Made by a program: the position numbers and the translations under genes | DNA from: Argopecten irradians | Lineage: Eukaryota > Mollusca > Bivalvia > Pectinida > Pectinidae | Direction: 5' to 3' | Length of the DNA stretch: 64,000 bases | Assembly: GCF_041381155.1 (NCBI RefSeq) | Contig: NC_091134.1 | Location: 41,623,338-41,687,337, forward strand | The notes under the pieces: generated by a model | Databases searched by the model: none | What the model saw: only the letters and a program-made list of their open reading frames with translations | What the model was told of the DNA's origin: nothing | In this document: positions 23,676-37,290 of the stretch, piece by piece | Position numbering within the stretch: the first letter of the stretch is position 1 | Layout: every line of letters starts with the position of its first letter

Positions 23676-24261
23676 ACGGGAGACGCCATAAGATGTTGCT
23701 CCTGCGTTTTGCAAAAACCCTTTTCGGTCAAACGATACAGATTTAGCTCATTTATTTGTGTTGTGGCTGTATAAACATGAAAATAATGCACAATGAATGT
23801 CAACGTTGTGTGTCGATATTTGTGTTAACACGCAATATGAACATTCGGTGTAACTTACGCAAACGTATGCGATCATATATGGTCATAAATCCCGCAACAG
23901 TTCCTTTGTTGACTAAGAATTATACCATTGTGACTTGCCTTGAATATCACTTAAAATCGGATTTAATAACAGGGGATTACTTCCGTTACTTCCTGTATCA
24001 CTGAAAGTATTTAATTCAATGACTGAAAGAGGACACTCAGACTTTAGACGGGACGCGATATTTCATCTACGATGTATACTGACGATCGAGGTAGCATACA
24101 TACTACATCATGGGTTACCATTTCAGAATATTGATGATCAGCTCATTTTTATAAGAGACGGTTTGTAATATAAAAAGCTGTTTGTGGACAATATAGGGCA
24201 ATACATGATTCCATTTATGACATCTATGAAAGCTTCACTTTAATGGCATAAATATATTTTC

Positions 24262-24324
24262 AATAAATATTAACAAATTATTTCCTGTTGGTGTTTAATG
24301 ATGAATGAGTTTAACGGAAATAAA
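24262..24324 (+). other. Probable polyadenylation signals of the synaptotagmin gene
   Basis: AATAAA occurs at 24262-24267 and 24319-24324, about 590-650 bases after the stop codon. The distance is plausible, but AATAAA is common in this AT-rich DNA, so the choice of site is uncertain. Confidence 0.35.
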
Positions 24325-26917
24325 GTATGACTTCGCCAAATAGTCTCTTTGTTTCTTTTAAAGGTAAACATTTTTCAAATCACTGAACGAATAGTTTTTT
24401 CACGGTATCCTTACATATATGGTTTATTCTAATTGCAATAATAATACATGTGACGTTTTCGGACACAAATTAGCACTTAGTCAAACGATGAAAAATATCC
24501 ACAAACAATTATGTATTTGTCCTTATAAGAATATATTTAACATAGATTAGTTTGATTTCTAGTATTATCTTAATCAATATTGTGGGATATGTTTGTACCT
24601 AAAACATTATGATGCGAACTCCAAAAAGGAAGACATTTATTATGATGGTTATTATTTATATTTGGGGAGTGTGGAGAAAATTAGAAAAGATATTATCTAC
24701 TTATGGGGACATGATTGAAACAGTTGTAACATGGAGAAACTGAGAAGAAAAAATACTAAATATAGACATACAAAAACGTTTCATGTATTTTTTTTTATAA
24801 AACTTGTTGTATAAGGTGTTTCGAGAAAGTACGCGTTGTTAGCTTTATCGAATACAACATAAAATGTAGATCAAATCAAAGTAAAGTCATTCCCTTGGCG
24901 GAAACGATGAAATGATATTGAACATTTACATAATCATCCTTAATAATTAACATTGTCTTACACTAGCCTTTAATTTGACCTTTTATATGGACGCCAAATT
25001 ATATTACGTAATAACAGAGCCACTCATATCAAACCAGCTAGGACATGGATTAGTAAATATCTCAAGTCTAATGAAATGTGTCTGTTACTCAGAACAATGA
25101 CTATCCTTCAGATATTTTTTCAGTAAGATAAATATGTCAAAATCAAATAATCTCGACAGTTATTATTCAGGTTTCAGGTGATCGTTACAGGTTTTACATG
25201 TAATAACGCCGTTAACGCATGTAACTGTTTCCCTGCTAATCAATGCGTATTGTTCTTTCTTTGTCTTAGTCACGATTTTACGTTTGACATTACAGTGGCA
25301 TTTCCTTAGCGCATGCGCATGGACACTTTTATGTAGATAAAACGTTTATCATATCTGGTGATGACGCATGGGAATAATGTCGACTATTTTTTGTCTATTT
25401 TTAGGAATACTTAATGTTCATATAAAGTTGTTCAATGCAAATCCTGCATTCGTTTTCATCTATCATTTGTCCTTTTGTTACAGATAACCATAGACAATTT
25501 ATAAACAGAAAAAGTTCTTTCTCCTGTAATATCTTATTTATATTTATTTATTTATTCATATTGTGTTTTCTAAGATAAATTTCTTTATATCTTTTGACAT
25601 GATAATCCGTAGTTGAGATCACTATTGTCAAACAGATATACCATTTTGTTCCTAAAAAACATGCATTCTAAAGGTTATTGCCATCAACGTGGAAACATTC
25701 GAACCAGCAGTCTTAGAATGCTAAATAATAAGTAAATAATAAACTTAATTTGATCTATTGATACACTAACAATATACATGAATAATACTCGTAATTCGTT
25801 TGCAAGTCTTTCATCATGAATGACAAACTTATTAAATGCCATTTACATTATCCGATTCAACCGTCCATACCTAGACGAGCATTGAGGCATGAGATGCACG
25901 AAACAGTAATTTAAAGGCCAGTCTAATTCAGTGTTTCAATGATACAACATTTTGTTATCCTTTATTTGAAGTGAAACATTCCATTGATCATTGATTAACA
26001 AGACAGGCCGGCAAAACTATGTTATGTATTCATGTACATCCTTGCTCGGATTAACCGTATATAAGGCCCGATCCTAATTTACCTTGCGTACGTGACATTA
26101 TATTAGAGAAACCCACAGTTTACTGAAAGCATTTCTCGATTCAGATTCTGTAATTATTCGCAGGAATATCAAAAGCGTTACTCTCTTATTTGTGAGGTAT
26201 GGCCCGCCTATCTGGTCGTTAGCACAAATCCGGCGCTAATAATGCTAATTAGTGATCGTTCTATTACCAAGGGGTTGATCGAACGTGTGAACAGCGTATT
26301 TAGAAATAATATGCGGTTCGCGTTACGGGTAAACGTGATAATACAACGTAAACCTACATTGAAGATTATGTTAGTTGTACATTAACACTCAAACAAGATA
26401 CAACGGCATTCGTTCATACAACCATTGACGTTATTCATGGGAACAGGATCTAGATGTACCTCCTGCGATCTCCTGGAATAGAAAAGGCGAGTTTTATATC
26501 ATATTCCAGAAAACTTCATCGTTACCAGTGTGAACAAATTATATCTAAATGAGGGTTGGGCGAAGATAATTCATCAGTTAGATCGTCAGTTGAATAATTA
26601 TCTGTTTTATTGTCAATGTATATGAAGTCCATACAAACCATTACATATCGTAGTCCATTAAATTCCTAAAAAGCAAGTCGATCTGACTGTTGCGAGGCTT
26701 ATCCAACATGCCCATAATATCATGATATTTGGAATACAGGGTTGTAGTGTTCAGACACCAAACAGAAAACGCAAGGTAGCTTATACAAATGGATAATTTA
26801 CAAAGCAAAATAGGTTTGAACTGTTCAAAGGTACTTTTATTAGTAAATTAGAATACTGTATCAATTTCAACGTAAGATAAATCCGAATAACAATATGCTA
26901 CAGGTTTATTAGCTTTG
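24325..26917. other. Intergenic, no gene seen
   Basis: AT-rich DNA with no domain-bearing frame, no convincing exon series and no strong repeat visible by eye. Confidence 0.5.
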
Positions 26918-29900
26918 GTTTCTCTAATCAGTAGATGTCAGGTAGATATCTTAACAATAACTTTTCTTCAAAGAACATTGCTTTTATCGCAGAATCCATT
27001 CATATACCAATTCCAATTTCCGTCTTCCGACAACCAAAACAAGGGAAGAAAGGTAGTGGCCTTGATACCAGAGAAAGAGAAGGTAATCTCTTATCAGAAT
27101 CTTTTCATGTTTACAAAAACGCCCTTACACTGACTTATGTGTCATTAGATACCATATGATTTAACAAAAGGCGGTGACTTATTGACTTATCTCGTGAAAT
27201 ATCTTTGCATATGTCACTAGTGTAACATAACCCGGAGTGTTTTGCATTGGCTGGAAGTTCATTGTGACATCATGACCTCACGTCAGTAAACAATAATGTG
27301 ACGTCAGGATGTCGTGACAAAAGGGCGGCTCCATGTCTTGACCTTGCGATTCTACAGAATATAGGGCATTGTAGTTATGCGACAAAAGGTACCTTAGAAT
27401 TTAGTTTATTTCAAATTAAATATTATGAAACGAGTTTTCATTTTTGCGAGCCTTTAAAGAGCTAAAAATAAAACTTCGAGAAAAGCTTTAACACTCATTT
27501 AAGAGCCCATAATCAAGAATACGCCATACTCCCGACAATGATACAACAAATTTTCATTTTCATCTCGTAAGCACAATAATTTTGCTATCAAAACAACATC
27601 ATATGCATATATATTGTTTAAGTTTAACATCGTCCCTTATATACCTAATGCATTAATGGCGGAAATCGTCATCTGTGTAGCATTTTCAAACAATATGCTT
27701 ATCATTTGCACCAAATATATACCTACATTTATATATTACCTCATTCGTCTTGGCTCTGAAACCAAATATGTACCCTAATTAAACATATCAACAAATCAAT
27801 TTACATTGGCGATGAAACTGAAACTAGTTTGGAAAACTACCAAGACGATATTGATTTTCCTATTAATTATAGTTTTTAAATAATATATTTGTTTAAATCA
27901 ATGGTTTAAGTATGATTTCGATACACGTTATCATTTTCATTGAATTTCTCTAACCAGTAGATGTCATGTAGATATCTTAACAATAAAATTTTTCTTCAAA
28001 GAACATTGCTTTTATCGCAGAATTCATTGATATACCAATTCCAATTTCCGTCTTCCGACAACCAAAACAAGGAAAGAAAGGTAGTGGCCTTGATACCAGA
28101 GAAAGAGAAGGTAATCTCTTATCAGAATCTTTTCATGTTTACTAAAACGCCCCTACACTGACTTATGTGTTATTAGATACCATATGATTTAACAAAAGGC
28201 GGTGTTCGTTTCTCCTTCCTGGTCTACTGGGCGGTATTCGTTTCTCCTTCCTGGTCTAGTGTTTGGAAAAAATGCGCATGGTATTTAGTGACTTATCCCG
28301 TGAAATATCTTTGCACATGTCACTAGTGTAACATAACCCGGAGTGTTTTTCATTGGCTGGAAGTTCATTGTGACATCATGACCTCACGTCAAGTAAACAA
28401 TATGAGACGTCAGGATGTCGTGACAAAAGGGCGGCTCCATGTCTTGACCTTGCGATTCTACAGAATATTTGGCATTGTAGTTATGCGACAAAAGGTACCT
28501 TAGAATTTAGTTTATATCAAATCAAATAATATGAAACGAGAGCTTTCATTTTTTTGCGAGCCTTGAAAGAGCTAAAATAAAAGCTTTAACAAACTCATTT
28601 TAATAAGCCCATAATCAAGAATACGCCAATACTCCCGTCAATGATACAACAAATTGTTTCATTTTTCATCTCGTAAGCACATATAATTTTGCTATCAAAA
28701 CAACATCATATGCATATATCATTGTTTAAGTTTTAAACATCCGTCCCCTTATATACCTAATGCATTAATGGCGGAAATCGTCATCTGTGTAGCATTTTCA
28801 AACAATATGCTTATCATTTGCACCAAAATATATACCTACATTTATATATTACCTCATTCGTCTTGGCTCTGAAACCAAATATGTACCCTAATTAAACATA
28901 TCAACAAATCAATTTACATTGGCGATGAAACTGAAACTAGTTTGGAAAACTACCAAGACGATATTGATTTTCCTATTAATTATAGTTTTTAAATAATATA
29001 TTTGTTTAAATCAATGGTTTAAGTATGATTTCGATACACGTTATCATTTTCATTGAATTTCTCTAACCAGTAGATGTCATGTAGATATCTTAACAATAAA
29101 ATTTTTCTTCAAAGAACATTGCTTTTATCGCAGAATTCATTGATATACCAATTCCAATTTCCGTCTTCCGACAACCAAAACAAGGAAAGAAAGGTAGTGG
29201 CCTTGATACCAGAGAAAGAGAAGGTAATCTCTTATCAGAATCTTTTCATGTTTACTAAAACGCCCCTACACTGACTTATGTGTCATTAGATACCATATGA
29301 TTTAACAAAAGGCGGTGTTCGTTTCTCCTTCCTGGTCTACTGGGCGGTATTCGTTTCTCCTTCCTGGTCTAGTGTTTGGAAAAAATGCGCATGGTATTTA
29401 GTGACTTATCCCGTGAAATATCTTTGCACATGTCACTAGTGTAACATAACCCGGAGTGTTTTTCATTGGCTGGAAGTTCATTGTGACATCATGACCTCAC
29501 GTCAGTAAACAATAATGTGACGTCAGGATGTCGTGACAAAAGGGCGGCTCCATGTCTTGACCTTGCGATTCTACAGAATATAGGGCATTGTAGTTATGCG
29601 ACAAAAGGTACCTTAGAATTTAGTTTATTTCAAATTAAATATTATGAAACGAGTTTTCATTTTTGCGAGCCTTTAAAGAGCTAAAAATAAAAAGCTTTAA
29701 CACTCATTTAAGAGCCCATAATCAAGAATACGCCATACTCCCGACAATGATACAACAATTTTTTCATTTTCATCTCGTAAGCACAATAATTTTGTTATCA
29801 AAACAACATCATATGTATATATATTGTTTAAGTTTAACATCGTCCCTTATATACCTAATGCATTAATGGCGGAAATCGTCATCTGTGTAGCATTTTCAAA

Positions 29901-30151
29901 CAATATGCTTATCATTTGCACCAAATATATACCTACATTTATATATTACCTCATTCGTCTTGGCTCTGAAACCAAATATGTACCCTAATTAAACATATCA
30001 ACAAATCAATTTACATTGGCGATGAAACTGAAACTAGTTTGGAAAACTACCAAGACGATATTGATTTTCCTATTAATTATAGTTTTTGAATAATATATTT
30101 GTTTAAATCAATGGTTTAAGTATGATTTCGATACACGTTATCATTTTCATT
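26918..30151. repeat. Three tandem ~1.03-1.11-kb units
   Basis: Units begin at about 26918, 27943 and 29056 with TTTCTCTAA(T/C)CAGTAGATGTCA and are nearly identical. Units 2 and 3 carry an extra stretch of about 85 bp after AAAAGGCGGTG, containing two copies of TTCGTTTCTCCTTCCTGGTC. Unit 1 lacks it, which accounts for most of the length difference. Each unit holds the same 66-67-codon frame with no recognisable domain. The array looks like recent segmental tandem duplication. Confidence 0.93.
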
Positions 30152-32571
30152 TGTTTCAGATTGTACCGGCTTGATCAGCATGCAGATATTTCCATAAGCG
30201 TTGGAAAGGAAACATCAAGATATATTTCATTTTTAAATTTCTTGTTATTTTTGGAAAACATGGAGGTGTCGTTATCACGCAGGTTCTATACGTATGATCT
30301 TAAAGATGTAGTGTCTGTGACATGTTGTATTTTTGGCATAGAAAAAGTATGTAAAGTGTTCTACACATTTTTATCCGCCTCTCTATAAGTTTTAAACTTT
30401 CGATATTTACCGACTTTTGTAAAATTCGTATTAGCATAATTAAAATATTGATATTAGCGTGTACACGTTTAAAATAGCTCGGAAGTATCCGAACTGATCC
30501 GATCTATTCCTATCTGTACGGGTTTTGCCGATATTGACCACGTGATACGGCTCGGGAGGTTCTAATCTATACGGATATCGCCGATGTCGGTCACGTGATG
30601 CAACTAGGTTTTCCGATATTTCCCGAACATTTGAAACATGGCGTTGACTGTTCTTTCAAAATGTTTGATATTTCATGCGACATTTACCGCTATGTCAATA
30701 GTATATTGGTGCTTTCATGGATTTGAACCATCATATATAAGCATCCATATTCACAAATTGCGTGTTTTATGAGAGTTTGTGATGGTGAAAATTACATGAC
30801 ATACGATTTTAATAACTGTTCGTTTTATGAAATCAGTCAGCGGCTTAAATATTGGTGCCCTTAACGACAAAAATAAAACTTTGAGACTCGTATCATGTGT
30901 TTATCACATATCTACAACTACCTACGTTTTTGTATACGTAATTTCAAAGACAAAATCGTAGCGGAAGCCGTCATTTTGTCATGATGCCATCAAATCCGTC
31001 GAAACATGACGTAAAAATGCAGTTTCCCCCATGAAAAAATCGCCCCATGGTATATTACACTAGTGACCTAGGCAACAATATCACTGGGCCTTAATACTTT
31101 GGACTTTTTATAACTTATTATTTATTCAATTTTTTCATATGCAATACGCATTACATAATTATTTCCTTATTATCATTCTCACTGTTACCTTCCTCGCCTC
31201 ATCTAAACTATCAACCATACATTATGTACGTACAAAATACTATCTCCATCATTATCATTCCATACATCCTCAAGTCATTATCACACCTTCAAACCCCATT
31301 CATTCACTTAGTACAAAACTTATAGCTTCACCCATTTATTAAAAACTGCACTAGCTATGATCTTCACATTCAATCATCATTTCATTTCACATATCTTTCA
31401 TTTCCAAACATTTGCTATTATTATCATTATTTTTGTAAGGCTTAAGTAAATGGAAGAAAAATCATTGAATTTTCTTAATTTTATTTATTTATATGCATCT
31501 CTCGTGCTAATACATGTATGTTTATTCTTCGTATGGTGTACCATACAAAGTAAACCTTGACAAGGCCAAAAGAGAAAAAAAAAACATGGCTAGCCTCCCC
31601 TCCCCTCATTGTTTTTTCTCTATTGTTATCTCTTTTCTACTTATCTCCTTTTGTTTTGCTTCTTTTCCTTCCTACTAATAAGTGTAATACACATGTATTT
31701 ATCTTAATATCAATTTTTCAACAATAAGTTATAAGAAATATGAATCAAAACTTGCAATGCGCATGAATGTTGACAAAATTACATCTAGTAAAGATTATGG
31801 AAGAAATTTGTAATACACATGTTCGGCGATTTTGGAGGTAGATGAAAAAAGTAAAATGGCATACACACCGGCATCGCACTTACAGTCGGCGGTTGATGTG
31901 CCATTATTGACCTCAGAAGTGATTACCAATAAGATACCAGCAATTATCCTAATTTAGAACCAAACGGTAACTCGAATATACCATCGACAAAAAAAATCAA
32001 CAACAAAAAACAGGTACCTTTTTTAAATAATTAAAGATGGTTGCATGATTCTTATATTGGTTCACTTATCCGCTCTTCTAAGTTTTTTTTGTCTTTTTAG
32101 ATACTTCTTACCTTTTAACCTCATTTGTATGACAGACATAATGCAAGATGGGATAGTCTGATGGCAACATCATTATCGATACAGCAAGAGTTTACAGGCA
32201 CATTACAAAGATATGACGGTTCGCATACATAAAGCGATTGGACAAAAACTGCCTCAGTTTCTGATAAACAAAGGGATTTTGATTATTGTAACTAATTGCT
32301 TATTGCCATTTTATATATGCCAATGCCAGGGTGTCTGAAAAAACAAAGAGATTTTGATAATCTGATTTCTTATTGTCATTTCATGTATGCCACTTTTTTA
32401 TGTATTTGTCTTTAGACGATTATGCAAACGACTTACATTGAAAAAAAACATCAGCTGATTTAGTGAATACATAAAGCACCTTAACTGAACTATATTAAGT
32501 ATTTGAAAGGTAGGAAAATAACTGAGAGAATTACTGATAGATTTCAGTGTCACCATCACAACAATAGGCTC
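30152..32571. other. Intergenic, no gene seen
   Basis: No supported exon. It includes a short internal repetition around 30480-30620 (GATATTGACCACGTGAT and GATGTCGGTCACGTGAT) and a lone TGTACGTACAAAATACTATC at about 31225 resembling a single unit of the foldback array. Confidence 0.5.
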
Positions 32572-32620
32572 ATGATACAGAAAACGTTAATCATGCTGTT
32601 GGTATGGACGCTGTGGGGAA
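32572..32620 (+). CDS. Very tentative orphan signal-peptide exon
   Basis: ATG at 32572 opens MIQKTLIMLLVWTLWG, a textbook hydrophobic leader, followed by A|GTAAAG, a possible donor in phase 1. This is the phase used by the signal-peptide exon of gene A. No ShK or LU exon follows within reach, so it may be a chance frame or a remnant. No function is assigned. Confidence 0.2.
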
Positions 32621-33196
32621 AGTAAAGCTCTGGAGACAGAGCCATAAACACAACCTCTGCTGGATATCACCGATATTACTACACCCACGTCCTCTACGTT
32701 CTATACAGCTCAAACATATATCTCTCCTGTGAGCATTGAGGTATGAACGGACTCTCCGGCAACACAGTACACGGAAACACCTACACAGTTAAAATAATTA
32801 CATTCTTATTATTTGTTTGTCATTTAGGTATTTATTAGCGGTATTGCAACTACTACATCACAACAGAGTAACACGTTATGAAGCACTTTTCCGACAATTT
32901 TATTAATCTCAATAAGTCACTAAATGATCCATCCTAACAGAAGAATCAGGTCTAAGAATTCGAAAATTCGTTGAGTTTTTCCAGTTCTGCGGAAATTCCA
33001 CTACTTCCATTACCCCTAAATGAGCGAACAAAACCAACATTACCAGATACCTTTATAAGAAAAGTAAACTACTGTTAAAATATATTTTTGTACGATTCTA
33101 TTTTATGAGTGCCCGAGCCACGCCTATGGAGATACTTTGTCCGCATATCTATATCCGGCAGCTATAGGTCATTAATGGATTGCTCCGCTTAATCAG

Positions 33197-33272
33197 ACAT
33201 CATCTCAGACAAGATATTAGTGAATGGATCCAGGGAGGCGTGGGAATGGGTACAATTTGTCCTGTCTTCTAG
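33197..33272 (+). CDS. Very tentative internal exon of unknown gene
   Basis: Between a possible acceptor AATCAG (or ATCTCAG ending at 33208) and a strong donor TCTAG|GTAAGTATC, one frame reads DKILVNGSREAWEWVQFVLS. The composition is protein-like and the donor is near consensus, but the fold is not recognised and no partner exon is certain. Confidence 0.2.
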
Positions 33273-33659
33273 GTAAGTATCATTAGAATTCTTCGTGTGT
33301 CGACAAATCACTAACTTCATTAAGGGCTTCATTAAACTTAAAATATATAAAATAAATCAAATGTTGTAAAACTACTATCGGTAGTATGTGTTAAGTATCA
33401 TCCACACAAAATAATTGAATCATCAAACAATTCTATTACATGTAGTAAAATTCATTATCTTATTCCATTGGCATGCATTCACAACATTCCTTGAATTTAA
33501 AACATTCATTATTTACCATGTTACAGTTCATTAATTTGGCTTGTTTTAGCTGTATCTCGTTGCGTGTCTTATTGACAACTAGAACCATTATTTGTTGTTA
33601 CAATATAAAACAGATCTTATCTGTAAATGTCAAACTGTCAATCGAACACCGATACATTG

Positions 33660-33702
33660 TACATACATATATATACATGTATACATATATATATATATAT
33701 TG
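33660..33702. repeat. AT-rich microsatellite
   Basis: A run of TATATACATGTATACATATA type ending in (TA)n. Confidence 0.7.
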
Positions 33703-33935
33703 TATCAATCTGTAAAACTGAAGACAGACGACGAATGAAGAAGGACAACTGCTATACATTATCGTCTATTTGTTTCTCCTGTACTGCTTGTATCAATATC
33801 CATACATCAATCATTGTCATGATATCTTATGTTTATAAACAATAGGATATCTGGATAATCAGAAAAGTCATAGATGAACAGCCGTCATTAATAAACCTAT
33901 ATCCGAGATTTTTTTATAGCGTAGATTAATCCTAT

Positions 33936-34365
33936 TTATAATCTGAATTAAAAATAGACATTTGCCTGTATGCATCTTACCATTCGATTACGGAATTAAT
34001 TGTTAGGTTGAGAAAAGTGTAGCGAGATTCATATTAAATATATTGGTAAGGCTAAAACTGATATGCAAAACACTATTTACATTTTTTACTAAACATGACA
34101 ACATTAATTAACAAAATGAACATCCATGTTTGAATAATGCAGATAATTATTTATAACCTGAATTAAAAATAGACATTTGCCTGTATGCATCTTACCATTC
34201 GATTACGGAATTAATTGTTAGGTTGACAAAAGTGTAGCGAGATTCATATTAAATATATTGGTAAGGCTCAAACTGATATGCAAAACACTATTTACATTTT
34301 TTACTAAACATGACAACATTAATTAACAAAATGAACATCCATGTTTGAATAATGCAGATAATTAT
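33936..34365. repeat. Tandem duplication of ~215 bp
   Basis: Two nearly identical head-to-tail copies, 33936-34150 and 34151-34365, each running from TATAA(T/C)CTGAATTAAAAATA to AATAATGCAGATAATTAT. Only a few single-base differences are seen. Confidence 0.93.
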
Positions 34366-34524
34366 AGAAATTCAAAGCTTTTCAACATTTTGCAGATTTC
34401 CCATCCACTTTAACCATATATGACAATAGCTCTTCGAGGGAAAAATAGAGAGGTAGTAATAAAACGTCATGTTCTTTGATAACGCGGCCATTGCGACCCT
34501 AAGGCGAAACATTTGTCCTGCTAA

Positions 34525-34526
<2 letters not shown>

Positions 34527-34556
<30 letters not shown>
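34527..34556. repeat. 30-base poly-C tract
   Basis: Thirty consecutive C followed directly by a run of A. It is read on the minus strand as polyglycine in an otherwise meaningless frame. Confidence 0.95.
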
Positions 34557-34558
<2 letters not shown>

Positions 34559-35499
34559 AAAAAAAGGCAGTATGAAAAATACATATACATGTATTCAATG
34601 ATGTAACCATCAATAAACGTTGAAACTATAGTGGACCTGCTATAATACGGTTGCCGATAGTCCGGAGAACTGGCAATTTGGACGGAAATGTCGGGGAATA
34701 TATTTGATTATTAACTATGTAAACTTAATCCGACAGTCCGGATAATTAGTAATTCGGATTGTTTGGGCTTGGAACACAAATGCTCGATGGCCTCACTGTA
34801 TATTCTTGATTTCTAAACGCCCTGTATCAGTTCCTATCAGTAGTAGATATTAATGGTTACTAACATCAGGACATTTATGTCACAGACGGTGTGTCTAACG
34901 GCGATACTGTTATATTACGGCAGGATCACGATTTCAGAAGAATCAAGGTCATGTCAGTTTGTTCATAGATAAAAGTGGGTCTTCAACACCTACATATATC
35001 TACATTATTTTGCTGTTTACAAATGGTTTATGAATATTTTATACCATAATATTATCCAATTCGATTAAACGCTTGATTAGCCTAGTTTTACACAGCTATT
35101 AAATGATTTGTCATTAACGCACGGGGTGACTTTCTGATGAACATTTTAGCTTTTCTTTTTATTTAAATTTCATATGTTTGAATAGAACCTGTTCTAACAC
35201 ATTGTCACATTATCTACAAAGAATACGGAAATCAAATTAACCCCTATCCTGGTCCAGCAATCATAAAATACTTTCCATTTCCATGGTAAGTCTACAGACC
35301 ATTGCATTGCTGTTTGCAATAAAGAAAGCACTCAATAAATCATTCTATTCAAACATAAAAATTGAGTTATTTCTTCACTACTAAAACTACTTTATTTTCA
35401 CGTTTTTTTGGACACAACGACTTCGACACAATCGCTTTTCATCAGCATTTTGCACGTCAAGTTGCGATCACAATAGTGTATGACGTCCCTCGATTCTTG

Positions 35500-37290
35500 A
35501 TGATATTAACAAATGATGGCATGGCACTGAGGAATAAGTAGTTCACGGTGTCAGTCAATCAGAATACGTTTACACGTTTGGTATAACAAATTGTTAATCA
35601 ACAGCAGCTTTGTTTATTGGATACACTGAGAGGTGATTTACACCACTTATTATGGTAGAAATATAGGTTATACAACGAGTGGTTGTTAGATATGGCATTT
35701 ATTACACACGAGAGTTATTTTTCAAAAGTTACAAAAGACACGAGCTTTAGCGTGGAATACATTCCATATCCAACAAATATGAGTAGTGTGATCTGTTTCT
35801 ACCACATTAATATCAGCTTTTAACCGATGGAAATACGATGGATGTAAGGTAATGTGTATTTGTTGATATATACAAATAAGATGTAGTGATATCTTCATCA
35901 GTAAAAAGGCACTAATGATTATTCAAAAGTCGTATTTTGATGAAGAAGCAATTGATTATCAAATTATTCTAATTGGGAAAATCTTTAGGATGAAATATTT
36001 CTCATTTAACGTTTTATTATTGTATAATTTTTCAATGTTGCTTCAACAATATACATTGTCGGACTATAAAAAAGCATGCGCATGGCAAGACCGTGCCGTC
36101 TGCTTCCCGCCAAATAATCATCAAGCCATTGTGATCAAGTTCGAGTCCGTTAAAGACTCGTTAAATCTAAAAATAACCAGTAAATTCCATTTCCTTTAAA
36201 ACGAGTTACACAGATAATCATATACCACGCATAAAAAGTCACTAAGAACGACCACGTCTCACACATGTTCTGTATGACGACACTAGATTATTGATGACGT
36301 TGACAAATGATGACGTGGCACTGCGGAATAAGCAGTTCGGTCAAAGTTCAACGTGTTTGACAATCAGAATGCGTACAGAGTTTATACCACGTGTGGTATT
36401 ATATAAATACTACCTGCATTACAGGGTGATAGTGCCTAGTGTCACCCCGATGATATCAATGTCACCCGAGGCGAAGCCGAGGTTGACAGTGATATTCCGA
36501 GGGGTGACACTAGGCACTGTTACCCTCTAATGCAGGTAGTATTTATTTTATTATACCAAAAGTCTAGAAACAAAACAAGTTTTCAAGTATTTGCAATCTA
36601 TTAAAACATTGATTTTAGCAAAAGTCGAACAGTCACCGTCGGCAGTAGAATAGCATATCAGTTTCTACTCAGTAGCGCTAACTATCATTGCATTATAAAA
36701 AAAAGAATACTCACAATAAGCATATAGTGGAAATTCTTGTTGTCTTGTCTCCTGCGTTTGTTTTAATCTTAACGTTTTTGCAAATATCAATGAATTTTGG
36801 TTTCGTCCCGTCGTCGGTTTATAACATTAGCAACGTCACGAAGACGCTTGAAATCGCATGTCTTCCGTTCATCTAATCACCGACTGGTTCATAAAAACCA
36901 ACATATACGGTAAGCGAAAAGAGATGAACGGAAAGCTCCGTCCTTAATATGTTTTTTTTTTATTGATAAACAGACAAATTTGGCAAAACTATTATTAAAT
37001 AGCTCCAGATAAATTTTGAAGCGTCGCTTCAAAAAACAAAGATCTATAGCGTCGAAAAAAGAAACGAGTGCGCATCTTTTTCGGGAGGTTAATATTTTGC
37101 ACTTGCTACGAACGTGTCTATTGTTTACTATTGTTCTAATGTTACCCGCCGTGTGATAGTGTAAAATACAAAATATCTCCCGACCAATCAGAATGCAGGA
37201 TTCTCACTTGAGGTATAATAAAAACAAATTGTTAATTAACAGCAGCTTTGTTTATTTGATACACCAAGAGTTAAATAACACCGCCTATTG
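35500..37290. repeat. Duplicated ~170-bp segment, second copy split by an insertion
   Basis: 35500-35670 (TGATGATATTAACAAATGATG through AACAGCAGCTTTGTTTATT and on to TGGTAGAAA) matches 36290-36400 joined to 37217-37290. The two parts of the second copy are separated by about 815 bp that is absent from the first copy. That insert begins near GGTATTATATAAATACTACC and ends near CACTTGAGGTATAATA. Confidence 0.75.
36405..36544. mobile_element. Foldback hairpin at the left end of the 36.4-37.2-kb insertion
   Basis: AAATACTACCTGCATTA and GATAGTGCCTAGTGTCACCC on the left pair with GGGTGACACTAGGCACTGTTA and TAATGCAGGTAGTATTT on the right, across a GC-richer loop (CCCGAGGCGAAGCCGAGG). The hairpin is about 140 bp long. 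The right end of the larger insertion also carries GAATGCAGGATTCTCACTTG, suggesting that a larger TIR element surrounds it. Confidence 0.8.

Noticed and set aside
27961..28161. 66-codon frame repeated at 29074 and in altered form at 26915
   Set aside because: Its conservation follows from recent DNA duplication of the whole unit; no domain, splice signals or codon pattern support coding.
34372..34590. Minus-strand frame with a polyglycine stretch
   Set aside because: Produced by the poly-C tract.
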